The position numbers were made by a program, and so were the translations under genes. Shown piece after piece: positions 1 to 9,849 of a stretch of 29,640 bases of DNA. This DNA comes from Pelargonium cotyledonis (lineage: Eukaryota > Streptophyta > Magnoliopsida > Geraniales > Geraniaceae). The DNA lies in assembly GCA_036897625.1 (NCBI GenBank), contig JAYMTA010000409.1:1-29640 (forward strand), in the 5' to 3' direction. The stretch's first letter is position 1; each line of letters starts with the position of its first letter. A model generated the notes under the pieces. That model ran no database searches and was not told the origin of the DNA. It saw only the letters and a program-made list of their open reading frames with translations.

Positions 1-187
1 CGACGCGGCAGAGAATGAGCGGCGGGAGATTCGGGTGGGGCGAGAAATCGACGGCGGAGCAGGCGTGCTCGGCGTGGCCTTGTGGAAAATAAAAAACTTT
101 AGAGTTCACCGGAGGCATTTGGACCATTCCTCCGGCGCAGGCGTGCCATAGCTGAGGATCTAAGTTCCTCTCCGGCGTCTCCTTCAT
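1..187 (-). CDS. ARF10: Auxin response factor, ARF10/16 type (N-terminal fragment, cut by window edge)
   Basis: This is the first 62 codons of an auxin response factor, a nuclear transcription factor that binds TGTCNN auxin elements through a B3 domain. Reading leftward from the ATG at 187, the protein begins MKETPERNLDPQLWHACAGG, followed by a conserved stretch containing VNSKVFYFPQGHAEHA and then PPLILCRV. DPQLWHACAG, FYFPQGHAEHA and PPLILCRV are the standard ARF N-terminal signature just ahead of the B3 domain. GGMVQMPPVNSKVFYF fits the repressor clade ARF10/16/17, which miR160 targets in plants; the target site would lie beyond the window. The start is the only ATG in this frame preceding the signature. 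The symbol rests on the adjacent GATA and PH-START genes matching the Arabidopsis ARF10 neighbourhood as I recall it. ARF16 or an ARF18-named orthologue is the alternative. Confidence 0.9.
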   Translation of the reverse strand, partial: MKETPERNLDPQLWHACAGGMVQMPPVNSKVFYFPQGHAEHACSAVDFSPHPNLPPLILCRV

Positions 188-600
188 CGGAAAAAAAAAC
201 TGCTTCTCTAAAAAAAGTCGCTAATCTGAGAAAAAAAAGGCTCTGGTTTTTTCTAGTTTCTTGATTCTTCTACTCCATAACCATAGCTCGAGCCTGAGAA
301 CCAAATCAAAAACAGAGAGACCCAAAATTAGTTCACACAAAACAAACACTTCATTAAAGAAAATGCAGATTTTTTTTTACCGTTTCGCTGTCTCCGACGC
401 CAAATTTTCCCAAATCGGCTTCAAAGATCAAATTTTTATGGTGTTGTAAATGCAAAAGATCGGAACCCAAAACCCAGATTGCAAAAAAAACAGAGACCCA
501 AATCAAATTTCTGGACCAGCCTTGAAGCAGGTTCGGTTTTGAACAGTCTCGAGCTAGTGGTCAGCTACTTCTGCTGCTACTGGATATGTGTATTTATAAA
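188..600 (-). promoter_or_regulatory. ARF core promoter and uORF-bearing 5' leader
   Basis: On the minus strand a TATA box, TTTATAAATA, spans 600-591, which places the transcription start near 565 and gives a leader of roughly 380 nt. The leader contains two short upstream reading frames: ATG at 354 to TAA at 328 (8 codons) and ATG at 284 to TAG at 270 (4 codons, with an internal ATG). A canonical auxin response element, TGTCTC, lies at 389-394 on the plus strand, inside the transcribed leader. The uORFs would be expected to lower ARF translation. The TSS is inferred only from TATA spacing. Confidence 0.6.
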
Positions 601-2732
601 GATGAACTATTTTATTTTCGGGCTTGTTTGGTAACACTTCTTAAAAGTTAGAAGTGGCTTCTAACACTTTTTAAAAGATACGATTGTTTGTTAATAAAAG
701 CAAAAAGAGATGCTTTTAAATCAAAATATAAAAAACATAAATCAAAATTATTTTTTGAAATGATTAAAATGTACATGATTATAAAAAATTAAAAATTCAA
801 TATAACTCATCAAATAAGTACATAATTGAAATACAAATAATTCTCTCTCTACTTCTCATGTCAAAAGCAAAAAATTTTAGCTTCTTGCAACTTCATCATC
901 ATCACACAAGTTATCCAAAAGTTAGGTGAAAACAAACAATGTATCCAGGTTTTGTCTATATCATTTGCTTATTTGGCACCATTTCACTTGACATGTAAAA
1001 TTTTTTGACCTTTTAGTATTGTCATCAAACAAGTCCTTCAGAAATCAAGAACAGCCAAATAAAACAAAATTTGAAAACAACAAAAGTAAAATCTTTTTTA
1101 TTCCAGACATAGAATTTATTGCTGTAAAATGTCGTAGGGCGATATATTATTATTAACCATGGTTAAGGTTGTTGGTGACCATAGTTGAGTTATTATGATT
1201 TTGTTTTTAGTGCTGACAATTCGAGTTGTAACACGTCGGTTTGTTTATATTATACTATTTAAGTGATTAGTAAATGAACCGTTAAAATTATGATAGTTTT
1301 AATTTGATTATGTATGGTCTCCTACAAGTCCGTTCGGCCCAGCCAGATAAACAGAAAAAACACAACATGTTAGGTTTTCAAGTAAAGTTACCAAACAAGA
1401 CACAAACCTAACTAAAACAAGTGTATAGTTTAAAGTGACAAAACAATATGCATGCAATACTATTTGACACAGGACAAGAACCATAATTTTGGTACAATAA
1501 TTGCTTATTTGTTTGCTATTCTATACAAAACCTTAAACACAATACTATTGCACCAGACCACGTTACTTACAATTATATTGTTTCACTTGTTTGGTAGTAC
1601 TTGTTTTCTCATATAGTTTTATGAACATTAATCATATTATTACGTCTTCCCATTGTACTGTCATTCAAATGCACTCGATTAAGAGTGCAATTCAATAGGT
1701 CGAGCTAAAAGAGGTGCATATTCACTCATATTGCAGGTTTTATGCAAAAAAGTGTGGTTTTCCGATCCCACATGTACTTTTCTCGTGACAAATCTGACAT
1801 GAAAGAACTTGAAAATCAGTTAAGTGCAACATTAACTACTTGGGATTTGATTAACAAGCAAATTTCCAAATTATAAACATAATCAATATCAATCATTGTT
1901 GGCTAAGAATTTTTTTTGAAAACCTTACAATTAATGTCATGACCAACATGAAGAAAGAAGCATTTGGTTTTTCAAGTCAAGTGTTTGGTAAAGGAAACAA
2001 ACAAGGAAATAGAAATTTCATTCATGAAATTGGTTGGTGAATAATTAACATTTTTGACATCGACCCAATTGTGGGTTGATCAAATTTTCTCGGGAACCAA
2101 ACAACAACTGCAGTGACCACAGGCAATGAAAGATGATTGAGAACCAAAGCTTGTTGTAGGCATTAATGGTGGTGGTGCCTTCTCTTTCTATTTACCACAT
2201 TTGTTGTCTGGCCTATAATGAAGAAACTTGTATGCAAAATGGTAATGAAGTGACAATTCAGCCTTTGAATTGATAAGGTTTAATTAAACCGAATTTTGTA
2301 AATGTATGGATTTGTTCGAATTGTAGCAGGTCTGACGATCCAGACTACTTGAATGAAATAGTTTAATATGAACTCACATGTTTTTAATATTTTTTTATCG
2401 GTGATATCTTATCTTACTACTAAGTGTTAAAACGTATATGTCTGACAAAAAGTAGTTAGATAAAAATGTTATTTTTTGTTCGGTATAGTTGTAGGTCCGA
2501 TGTTAATTCCTCCGTATAACACATACTAATTGAACAATCGTGTAAGTTAGGTTTTTATGCATCCATTATTTTTTTCTGATTGGTCAATTCAAATCACATG
2601 GGTGATGAATCAATTGGTCCATTCATAAAGTTTAATTAAGAATAAATTGCTAAATGGAAGCAATTTGCACACAATACAATGTTGTACTTGCATCATGTAA
2701 AAATAAAATGAGTATATTTGGTTTTAGTTAGT
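601..2732. other. AT-rich intergenic DNA upstream of the ARF gene
   Basis: No coding exon is recognisable. The stretch is AT-rich with scattered short inverted motifs. A segment beginning GGGCTTGTTTGGTAAC near 618 resembles a plant hAT-type MITE end, and an inverted partner, GTTACCAAACAAGACAC, appears near 1387, but no target duplication is visible. The element call is weak. Confidence 0.3.
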
Positions 2733-2744
2733 TACGTTTAAATT

Positions 2745-2849
2745 ATCAAGACATGTTGGATCAAGCGGTTGATGCGTTTTGAAATTTATTTTGAGATTTC
2801 AAGTTCGAGTTTAGATCTGCTGTCATGTCGCACAAAAGAAAAAAAAAAC
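2745..2849 (+). mobile_element. Short SINE-like retroelement with target duplication
   Basis: The head contains a tRNA-like A-box region (GGATCAAGCGGTTGATGCG) followed by a B-box-like AGTTCGAGTTT, and the element ends in an A-rich tail at 2834-2848. Direct repeats flank it: TACGTTTAAATT at 2733-2744 and TACGTTTAAGTT at 2850-2861, one mismatch in 12. This is the structure expected of a tRNA-derived SINE, although the copy is short and degenerate. A related head is found at 25087-25190. Confidence 0.6.
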
Positions 2850-2861
2850 TACGTTTAAGTT

Positions 2862-3396
2862 CAACTATTAATGAAAGTGTCACACTTCATTAAAATGTTA
2901 ATATCCATCAAATAATATTATATTTTAAAGTAATTTGATCAATCAAATCTATAAAACCTTAGAATCTTACATCACAAATGCCATATATTAACACTAATTG
3001 TACCATGTTTTTTCAAGGAAAACAGTTAAGGATCTTTCTTATTTAAATTTTGATCTCATACCATAAAAGATGTTTCTTATTTCTTGTTCTGTTTGGCTGT
3101 TTCCTTGCAAATCCACAACTCACCAGGTCTGTTTGGGGAAGGGATATCTCCATATACCTAACGATTCAAATTGCGGGTTTAAAACAAATCGGTTGTAAAA
3201 AAACTCACTCGTTTTCATTTTGTAACTTTATGTCGACCCGACCTTGTCCTATTTAGTGTCAAAACACATTTGACCTAACTAAAACTAATATAATAAAAAC
3301 TTTAAACTATTTTTGTCCAATTAGTCTAGGCACGGGCCCACATTACCAAATAACATACTTATATAGTAAAGTTGGTTATTTAAGATTTGGATGAAG
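2862..3396. other. Intergenic, no feature recognised
   Basis: AT-rich DNA. A short open frame at 3050-3256 resembles no known protein and has no splice or codon-bias support. No gene, RNA or element boundary was recognised. Confidence 0.3.
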
Positions 3397-3530
3397 TTTT
3401 TTTTTTTTTTTTTCGAGTTCAGGTAAGTCACTACCCAAAAGAGTGACGAGTACATGTGGAGGTGTAAAATTTTAAATTTGGGTTCGAACACATGTGGACT
3501 AATAATTTAATCGGACTTTAAGGTGATTCA
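3397..3530 (-). repeat. Possible SINE-like insertion with a 17-nt A tail
   Basis: A run of 17 T on the plus strand (3397-3413) reads as an A tail on the minus strand. About 75 nt upstream in that orientation is a B-box-like TGTTCGAACCC. No convincing A box or target duplication was found, so this may only be a poly(T) tract beside a chance motif. Confidence 0.3.
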
Positions 3531-3689
3531 ACCTGAAGAACTTTCATATAAAATCGAGTAAACTCATTAATCCTCGTATTTTACACACACAAAATGAAAC
3601 TAAGACCGATTTGCGGTCCAAAACTCAAATGAACTCGAAGTTCGTTCCGGTCAAATTCAAATCCCGACTCAAAACTCATAATGCTAAAC

Positions 3690-4250
3690 CTAAACCAATT
3701 TGTGAAGTCTGTTACTACTGACGCCACCTTATGTCACTTTCCAAACAGTCCCTTTCACTGTCACTGCCTCCTCCTCCTCCTTTGGATCAGTGCCTGTCCT
3801 CACTCTACGCGCCTTCGCTATCGTGCGCCTCATGCTCACTCCACCACCTCCTATTGGGGACAACCTCTGAGTTGACTCTTATTTTATGACGTGTCGGCAT
3901 CACAGTGGTTCTGATCTGAAGCCGAAGATCATACGATGGGACGTTACGGTGACGTACATGTGTACAGTATGGTCCGCCACACCAGGGGCAGAAATCTCTG
4001 TCGTTTTGTCGACACGACCAGCAGAGAAGAGAGTACAGTAGAAATTACTGTCCACGTGTACGGATAGATCTTCAAGTACAGAGCAAGATCAAATCAATCA
4101 GACGGTAGGTGATGTTTTTAAATGAGAACATTAAGAAAATATTGACTGTTGAGTCAGCGTGTAGACACGTCGGCTGGAGCGCCGATCCTACGGCCACGGT
4201 TATCGCCGGCGTGCCCGCTTTGTCCTCTCCTTTATTGCTTCTGCTTGGAC
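3690..4250. promoter_or_regulatory. GC-richer non-coding island with G-box, TGACG and W-box-like motifs
   Basis: Base composition is visibly more GC-rich than the AT-rich DNA on both sides. Motifs include TGACGTGTCGG at 3887-3897 (TGACG core overlapping a TGTCGG auxin-type site), TGACGT at 3950-3955, a palindromic G-box CACGTG at 4053-4058, GTTGACTC at 3871-3878 and a hairpin-like ACAGTA-GAAAT-TACTGT near 4035-4051. A short frame at 3681-3875 is low-complexity Leu/His/Ser and not protein-like. This may be a distal cis-regulatory module, an unannotated non-coding transcript, or a gene relic. It lies about 3 kb upstream of the ARF start. Confidence 0.35.
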
Positions 4251-4643
4251 TTAGGTTACTCTAATCTCTTCTCGAGTTCATAATTTAAGTCTTTGGTCGG
4301 TTTCGATTCGGGTTGCAAAAGAAAATATTTGAGTTTCGAACGTTGAATCGGATTTGTTTTTATGAGACGAAAGTGCACATAAAAATGTGGATGAACTATA
4401 AGTGCATATGTATTTAATTTTAATTGACTGCCTATTAGTTTTTTTATTGTTTTCATTTTCATGTGTTAACCATGAGTTTTTTGAAATGGGACTGCAATTA
4501 GCATGAAATGAGGAACGTTTGGTCGTGATTGTTTGATTACTCCACTAGTTTTAAGGAATTTGGAAAAATGAGACAAAAAAAGGAAAAGAGAAATGTATAA
4601 CAGACTTGAATTGTGTTGGTGAATATGTTTGCCAAAGAATGTA

Positions 4644-4878
4644 CTCTCTCCGTCCCAAAATGAGTATCTTGTTTCTACTTTTTTCAAAAATTAAGAATAA
4701 CAAGATAAGTTAGTATATTTTTAATATTGCCCTCACTTTCCTACCTACACTCATGTGCATAAGTGATAAGAGTAATATGAGAAAAATAATTATATAATAG
4801 CTTAAAAATAGAAACATGACACTCATTTGAGAACAAAAAAATTAGACAAACAAGACACTCATTTTGGGACGGAGGGAG
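4644..4878. mobile_element. Complete Stowaway-type MITE (Tc1/mariner derived)
   Basis: The left end reads CTCTCTCCGTCCCAAAATGA and the right end is its near-perfect inverse, with GGGACGGAGGGAG at the terminus. Both ends are flanked by TA (4642-4643 and 4879-4880), the target duplication of the superfamily. Length is 235 bp with no coding capacity, as usual for Stowaway elements. Ends and target site are clear. Confidence 0.9.
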
Positions 4879-4954
4879 TACTTATTATTTTGGTAGTCGG
4901 TTTGACTAATTTGTTTACTTGTTCCACATATTCGACATGTTGGTCAGTTCGTAT

Positions 4955-5090
4955 ATTGGGCCAAAATTAGCCCATTCTTTTAGAGATTTAAAATTTGGGC
5001 CATCCACGAATGATAAACAAGTTGGCCTAAATTATAAAACTTATTGGGCCAAACTATATGCATCTTATTGGGCTTGATTTGAGCCCATTG
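4955..5090. promoter_or_regulatory. Cluster of TGGGCY (site II-like) motifs
   Basis: About six copies of TTGGGCC, TTGGGCT or their inverses (AGCCCAT, GAGCCCA) occur within about 135 bp, immediately downstream of the tRNA-like sequence. In plants TGGGCY site II elements bind TCP factors and mark promoters of growth and ribosomal protein genes. No such gene lies beside this cluster, so it may be a promoter relic or the body of a tRNA-derived element. Confidence 0.4.
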
Positions 5091-5098
5091 AAAAGGAA

Positions 5099-5180
5099 CG
5101 TCGCCTTTCAGATTCGAACTCTCGCGGAGAAGCCCCATGTTCTTAGCATGCACACGCCTTAACCACTTGGCCAAAGCGAC
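5099..5180 (-). tRNA. Degenerate tRNA-Ser (anticodon GCU), probable pseudogene
   Basis: The minus strand from 5180 reads GTCGCTTTGGCCAAGTGG, the start of a plant nuclear tRNA-Ser, and ends GGCGAC plus discriminator G at 5099. The length, 82 nt, suits a class II tRNA. The 7-bp acceptor stem pairs fully (one G-U), the A box and the B box AGTTCGAATCT are intact, and the anticodon loop ATGCTAA contains GCT. A TTTT stretch a few bases past the 3' end could terminate Pol III. Against function, the T stem GAGAG faces CTGAA, leaving three mismatches, and the anticodon stem has a G-A mismatch. A decayed tRNA copy or the head of a tRNA-derived element is most likely. Confidence 0.7.
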
Positions 5181-5264
5181 GATTCATATTCAATTCTATT
5201 TTTTTATTGATTTATACGCAGACTTAATTAAATCGAATCTAACCCGAGTAGTTTAACATATTTA

Positions 5265-5677
5265 GGAAAAAGTCTCAATTTGGTCCCCAAACTTTGATAT
5301 TTTGTTCCAATTTAGTCCCTGAACTTTTTTTAACCAAAAACAGTCACTGAACTTTCATGTTTGGTCCCAATTTGGTCCCTGAACTTTGGTTTGACCCGAA
5401 ATGGTCCCTGAACTTTCACATGATGACCCAATTTAGTCCATGAACTTTCACATATTGACCCAAAGTGGTCATTGCTATTAGAGCTTATATCAAAAGTTCA
5501 GAGACCAAATTGGGTCATTATGTGAAAGTTCATGAACCATTTTGGGTCAAAACAAAGTTCAAGGACCAAATTGGGGCGAAACATAAAAGTTCAGGGACTA
5601 TTTTTGGTTAAAAAAAGTTTGAGTACCAAATTGGGACAAAAACATTAAAGTTGAGGGATCAAATTAAGACTTTTTCC
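5265..5677. mobile_element. Foldback MITE (Mutator-like) with 9-bp target duplication
   Basis: Termini are inverted: GGAAAAAGTCTCAATTTGG on the left and the inverse ending AGACTTTTTCC on the right. A perfect 9-bp direct repeat, ACATATTTA, flanks the element at 5256-5264 and 5678-5686, typical of Mutator-like insertions. Almost the whole 413 bp folds back on itself. Each arm is a string of diverged units of the form AATTTGGTCCCTGAACTTT separated by short linkers. No coding capacity. Confidence 0.9.
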
Positions 5678-5686
5678 ACATATTTA

Positions 5687-6180
5687 AATTATGAGCGAGT
5701 TGACACTGAAAAAGTATGGTCAATACTTTAAATAATTAGGTTCAACTTACGCTGATCATTTTTACACTTTAAAAAAATTTATACTTTTATTCTTTGTGAA
5801 TCATTGAACTATCTGTTTAACTAAATGAGATAAACTGGTTAAACTGATTTGATACAAATATGACCCAATTATTAAATATGTTGATTCAATCAATACAAGT
5901 CCGACACATACGTTCACCCAAATTTGTGTCGTGTTTCTATCTTGTCAGGTGTCATGAACCAAGTCTAATAATTCCTAGAAACCCATACGAGCTAATAAGC
6001 ACTCTTTCGGAAAATGTAAAACAAACTAAACACTTATTTTGAAGGAGAGTAATACAAAGAACAACACAAAAAACATGTATTCATATGATCATAAGCTAAA
6101 GCTAAGAAGATATTTTTCTTTTTAAGCAGACTTGTTCTTCAGCATCACACCTCAAAATATAGCTTTGTATTTGTTAGGGC
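5687..6180. other. Intergenic DNA downstream of the GATA gene
   Basis: AT-rich DNA with no recognised exon. The distal end probably holds the GATA 3'UTR terminus: minus-strand AATAAA/AATAAAG-like polyadenylation signals occur near 6190-6215. Confidence 0.3.
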
Positions 6181-6376
6181 TTTTCCTTTTTTATTATAGC
6201 TCCTAACTTTATTCCAATTGAACAAAACAAATAAAGCAATAAAGAATGGTGAATAAAACACTAAAAATCTAGCCCACAAGTACAATCACTACTCTTCTAA
6301 GATTAATATTAGATTTAAAATTAAAAAACTAGTTCTAAAACACATGCACTAAGTTAAAACCCTAGCTCTAGCTATG

Positions 6377-9300
6377 CTAATTGAGTGAGTTTTCTTGCAC
6401 TAGGGGCAATGGCAAAGCTTCCATGGAAGCCCTACTGTCTCCTCCTGTGTGACTAGCCTTCTTCCGCAATTCCGCAACCTTCTTGTGAGAGTTCGAGTGC
6501 AACGACGGAACAAACGTCGGGCTCGCCACAGGACGGTACTCGGGAAAGAGGCGACCCGACCGGTAGCGGACCCCGCAGGCATTGCACAGTGTCTTTGGCC
6601 CCATTGGCCCTTCCCTCCATTGTGGAGTCCTGGTTGCTTCACAATGTGTGCATTTCCTGGTTGTTTCGGATTGGTCTTCGGCTTGGGCAAGTGAAGTCAA
6701 TTTTTTTCTCTTTCTTTTGAGGGGGTTCGTGGCTTTTTCGGGGAATAGGTCGGGAGTGGGGGATGTTTTCCACCATGGCTCGGAGATTGAACTACTCTTC
6801 TGTGGACGCTTGCTTCGTCTCTTTGCTGGGACGGTTATTTTGGTGTTGAAGGGTACGAGAGGCCCAACAGCTGAGTTGGAGCTGGAGCTGTTGCTATCCA
6901 GGACAGAAACTGGGCTGGAGGTTTGAAACAGGCAAGAGCCTTTGCTGGAAGATGAATTGCTCCGATCATCCTCGAGGATTTTTGGTAGCTGGTTCAGCTG
7001 AGAAGGTTCATCATACCGGTGACCATATTAGAGGATAATTCTACAAAATATCAAACACGAGAAGGAGAGAAATATGTTGTATTTGTCAAGAGAACACTTG
7101 ATCAAACAAATCCTATATCCTATATGAAGAAAAAGATGAGCAACAACTCAACATAGATGACATACAATTCCACAATATGGTATCAACTAAATGCATGACT
7201 TGCATCCACCATTGTCCGCTAAGTGCAATACTATCTTATAAGCAAAAGAGTTATCTAACGAGCCATTAGTTGAATGAAAACCACTCTAAAAATACTCTGC
7301 AAAGTGTCTGCATGCAGTCAATGAAGACAAGCACGAAGTATAACAATCGATCTTGGTATCAGCGTTATCAGTATTTAATCTTACAATGTCTCAAAGTAAA
7401 TTTAGGATGTCTCATATTGCACATCCGGGAAATATTACTTCATATGGGTACATGAATCATCAACTTATTGATGACATGCAATAACTATTCATTAGAGTAC
7501 CAACTACACCTCTCCTAATATTAATCAGCTACAGAACCTAAACCTATGTAGACTTCCGGTTCACTCAATACATGTATTAATAAGAGAGTACTAATAATTA
7601 AAAACATTGTAAAACAAAGAATAGAGAGTAAATTGAATACATCATTGAGAAAACTTACCAATACAGGACTTTTCTTCGCTTCATTGCACCCTTGAGCACA
7701 AAAGGTAGATGATAAAGTCGCAAGGTCATCTGGGGATGGCATCTCAACGCTTTCAAACTTAGCACCCCAATCCTCTACGACACCATTCTCGGGTTCCAAC
7801 GGAAAATCAATAAGTTTCATACCATCATCAAATCCCAAAGAGTCATCGAAGAAATCATCGGAGACTCCATTGAAATTTTGGTTGAAAAACCATGAACTCA
7901 TATCAATATTCTGTTCGAAAGAGAATAATGGTGCAAAAAGGAAGAGCAGCAAAAAAGACGATGTCATTGAAGGGTCATATATCAGCCAAATACTCTCATA
8001 TAAGATTTATATAGAGAAACATGACACTAAAGTGATAGGTTCATCAAATTTTACCTATATGGAAGGTAATCACTGTAGCAAGCAGCAAAGGGAAAAAAAC
8101 AATTGTTTCCTTATCATAAAATGCTGGATAATTATGCAGTTGCCTTATCCAAAAAGATAATATTTTACATTTTTAAACACATAATTAGCAATAAAATCTG
8201 CTAAAAAGTTTTTCATACCACAAACTCTCCAATTTAAAACCTACACAAATAAGGACTCTAAAATCAGAATATTTTCATATCTCCAAACCAACAAAGTAAT
8301 AAAACAGAATATTCTTTTCCTATCAACCATTAATTATTATTATTATTCATAATTACTAGATTTTTTTTCTTCCTTTAATTAGTCTGTGTCACCATGATTG
8401 ACTCTAATTTAAAATATTATTGTGTAATCTAAGCAAATCAAAATGCAGTAAGTACCAAATAGTAACATGAATCCCTGAGGGTTCAAATTGGGGGCTTTGG
8501 ATTCTGCAATAGCTGGACATTTCAATACCAAATCTTCATATAAAATCAGTGTGATACACTACCATATTATCCACAAGTCAAGGTCAGATATGAAATTAAA
8601 GCCCTAGACATGTTCATTTTCAGTAACCAAACATAAGGTAAAAGAAAATGCAAGCACCAAACATGAATCTATTTTCATTTATTTTCTCACTAATTACCAA
8701 ATAGTAACATAAAACCTCCAGGTTCATATTCGGGGCTTTGGATTCTCAATATTTGGACACTTCGAGACCAAATCTTTTTATCATATAGTGTGATACACTA
8801 CCATATTATCTATAACTCAATGTTGGGCATGAAGAAAAAAACCCCTAGAAAAATCATTTTCTAAGTAACCGAACAGAACGTAAAAGAAAATGCAAGAACC
8901 AAAACCCAGTGAATACTTAATACATTTTGGGACCTACTTCCCTTCATTTTCTCAGTAACCAAACACATGGTAACAGAAAATCAAAGCAACAAAAAACATA
9001 AAATACGTTTTCGGACATACGTTCCTCCATTTTCTTAGTAACCAAACACACTGAAAAAGAAGTTTTTGGACCTTACTTTCCTTCCCTTTCTCAGTAACCA
9101 AACATACTGACAGAGAATGGAAGCACCGAAACCCAGTTACCTTCATTTTCTCAGTAACACAAGGTAACAGAAATTGAAAGCCCCAAAACCCAGAAAATCG
9201 TTATCGGACCTGCTTTCCTCCATTTTCTCAGTGACCAAACATAACACCGAAAGAGAAAATGCAAGCACCAAAACCCAGAAAATACGTTTTCGAACCGACG

Positions 9301-9705
9301 TTCCATCATTTTCTAAGTAACCGTTAGGTTAGGTGAAAGAAGTGTTATCTCAGTAACCGTTAGGTGAAAGAAGTGCACCAAACCCCAGAATGTACGTTCT
9401 CGGACTACTTTCCCTCATTTTCTCAGAAACCAAACAGAACGTAAAGAGAAAATGAAACTACCAAAACCCAGAAAAACGGTACCGGACCAACTCTCCATTT
9501 TCTCACAAACCAAACCGAAAGCAAAAAAGAAGCAAAATGCAAGCATCAAGTAATCGCAACTAAAATGAGGCGCAAAAGCTCAATAACGAACCCTAACTCC
9601 CCAAATGCACACACAAACACGAAACATCAAACAAATTATCTCCAAAAAAAACAGAAACCAAAAGAGCTGGAAAGAGAAAGAGAGGTGCGATTAGACCTTC
9701 GACAT
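6377..9705 (-). CDS. GATA-type zinc finger transcription factor, subfamily A (GATA10/11/13 type)
   Basis: Nuclear transcription factor predicted to bind (A/T)GATA(A/G). Three coding segments fit in phase: 9705-9697, 7910-7659 and 6997-6377, giving 293 aa. The N-terminus is acidic ([20 protein letters not shown]). Residues about 107-120 hold the conserved [14 protein letters not shown] block, a basic KRKRKK (181-186) is a likely NLS, and one C-X2-C-X18-C-X2-C finger uses Cys203, 206, 225 and 228, followed by the plant GATA block [15 protein letters not shown] and HSNSHKKV. Length and the IDFPLE block suit Arabidopsis GATA10/11/13. Only the first 9 nt (MSK) are coded before a 1786-bp intron; splicing joins ATGTCGAAG in frame to AATATTGATATGAG. 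If that join is wrong, the start is ATG 7901 (MSSWFF). Intron 2 is 7658-6998. Confidence 0.9.
8455..8915. repeat. Direct duplication of about 240 bp inside GATA intron 1
   Basis: CCAAATAGTAACAT begins at 8455 and again at 8697. The following sequence is repeated with moderate divergence, including GGGGCTTTGGATTCT, TAGTGTGATACACTACCAT (with small differences) and GTAAAAGAAAATGCAAG. The period is 242 bp. The second copy runs into the minisatellite described separately. Confidence 0.8.
8615..9520. repeat. Degenerate minisatellite filling GATA intron 1
   Basis: About eleven diverged copies of a core TCTCAGTAACCAAACA occur near 8617, 8858, 8950, 9035, 9089, 9150, 9226, 9313, 9348, 9420 and 9499. 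Between cores a second module recurs, reading roughly GCAAGCACCAAAACCCAGAA then ATACGTTTTCGGACC and TTCCTCCATTT. Spacing varies from 35 to about 240 bp, so units have been deleted and expanded. On the sense (minus) strand the core is TGTTTGGTTACTGAGAAAAT. It starts less than 200 bp from the 5' splice site. Confidence 0.8.
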
Positions 9706-9722
9706 TGTAGCAAGTGGAGAGT

Positions 9723-9743
9723 TCAGAGAAAATCGGCGACCAT
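9723..9743 (-). other. uORF in the GATA 5' leader
   Basis: ATG at 9743 opens a 6-residue frame (MVADFL) that stops with TGA at 9725-9723. It lies 17 nt upstream of the proposed GATA start at 9705. It would be read by a ribosome scanning from the predicted TSS. Confidence 0.5.
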
Positions 9744-9837
9744 TGCTTGGAACCAAATGGAGAGTCGCAGAAGAGAAAGGAGAGAGATGGTGAAGAAGAA
9801 GAAGATGATCTTCAATCTACTTTGTCTGAAATCTAGG

Positions 9838-9847
9838 GTTTTATAAC
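9838..9847 (-). promoter_or_regulatory. GATA core promoter: TATA box with adjoining telo-box
   Basis: The minus strand reads GTTATAAAAC at 9847-9838, directly followed by a telo-box-like AAACCCTAG. TATA spacing predicts transcription starting near 9810 and a leader of about 100 nt before ATG 9705. The TSS is inferred. Confidence 0.5.
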
Positions 9848-9849
9848 GG

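Noticed and set aside
1155..1166. 12-bp palindrome TAACCATGGTTA
   Set aside because: Isolated short palindrome with no associated feature.
3681..3875. 64-codon plus-strand frame in the GC-richer island
   Set aside because: Low-complexity CTCC-repeat translation with no family resemblance.
6582..6926. 114-codon plus-strand frame
   Set aside because: Antisense shadow of the GATA zinc-finger exon.
7521..7967. Minus-strand frame giving a signal-peptide-like N-terminus ([15 protein letters not shown]) on the GATA protein
   Set aside because: The hydrophobic part is the pyrimidine tract of the intron 1 acceptor read as codons. It would arise only by intron retention, and a secreted GATA factor makes no sense.
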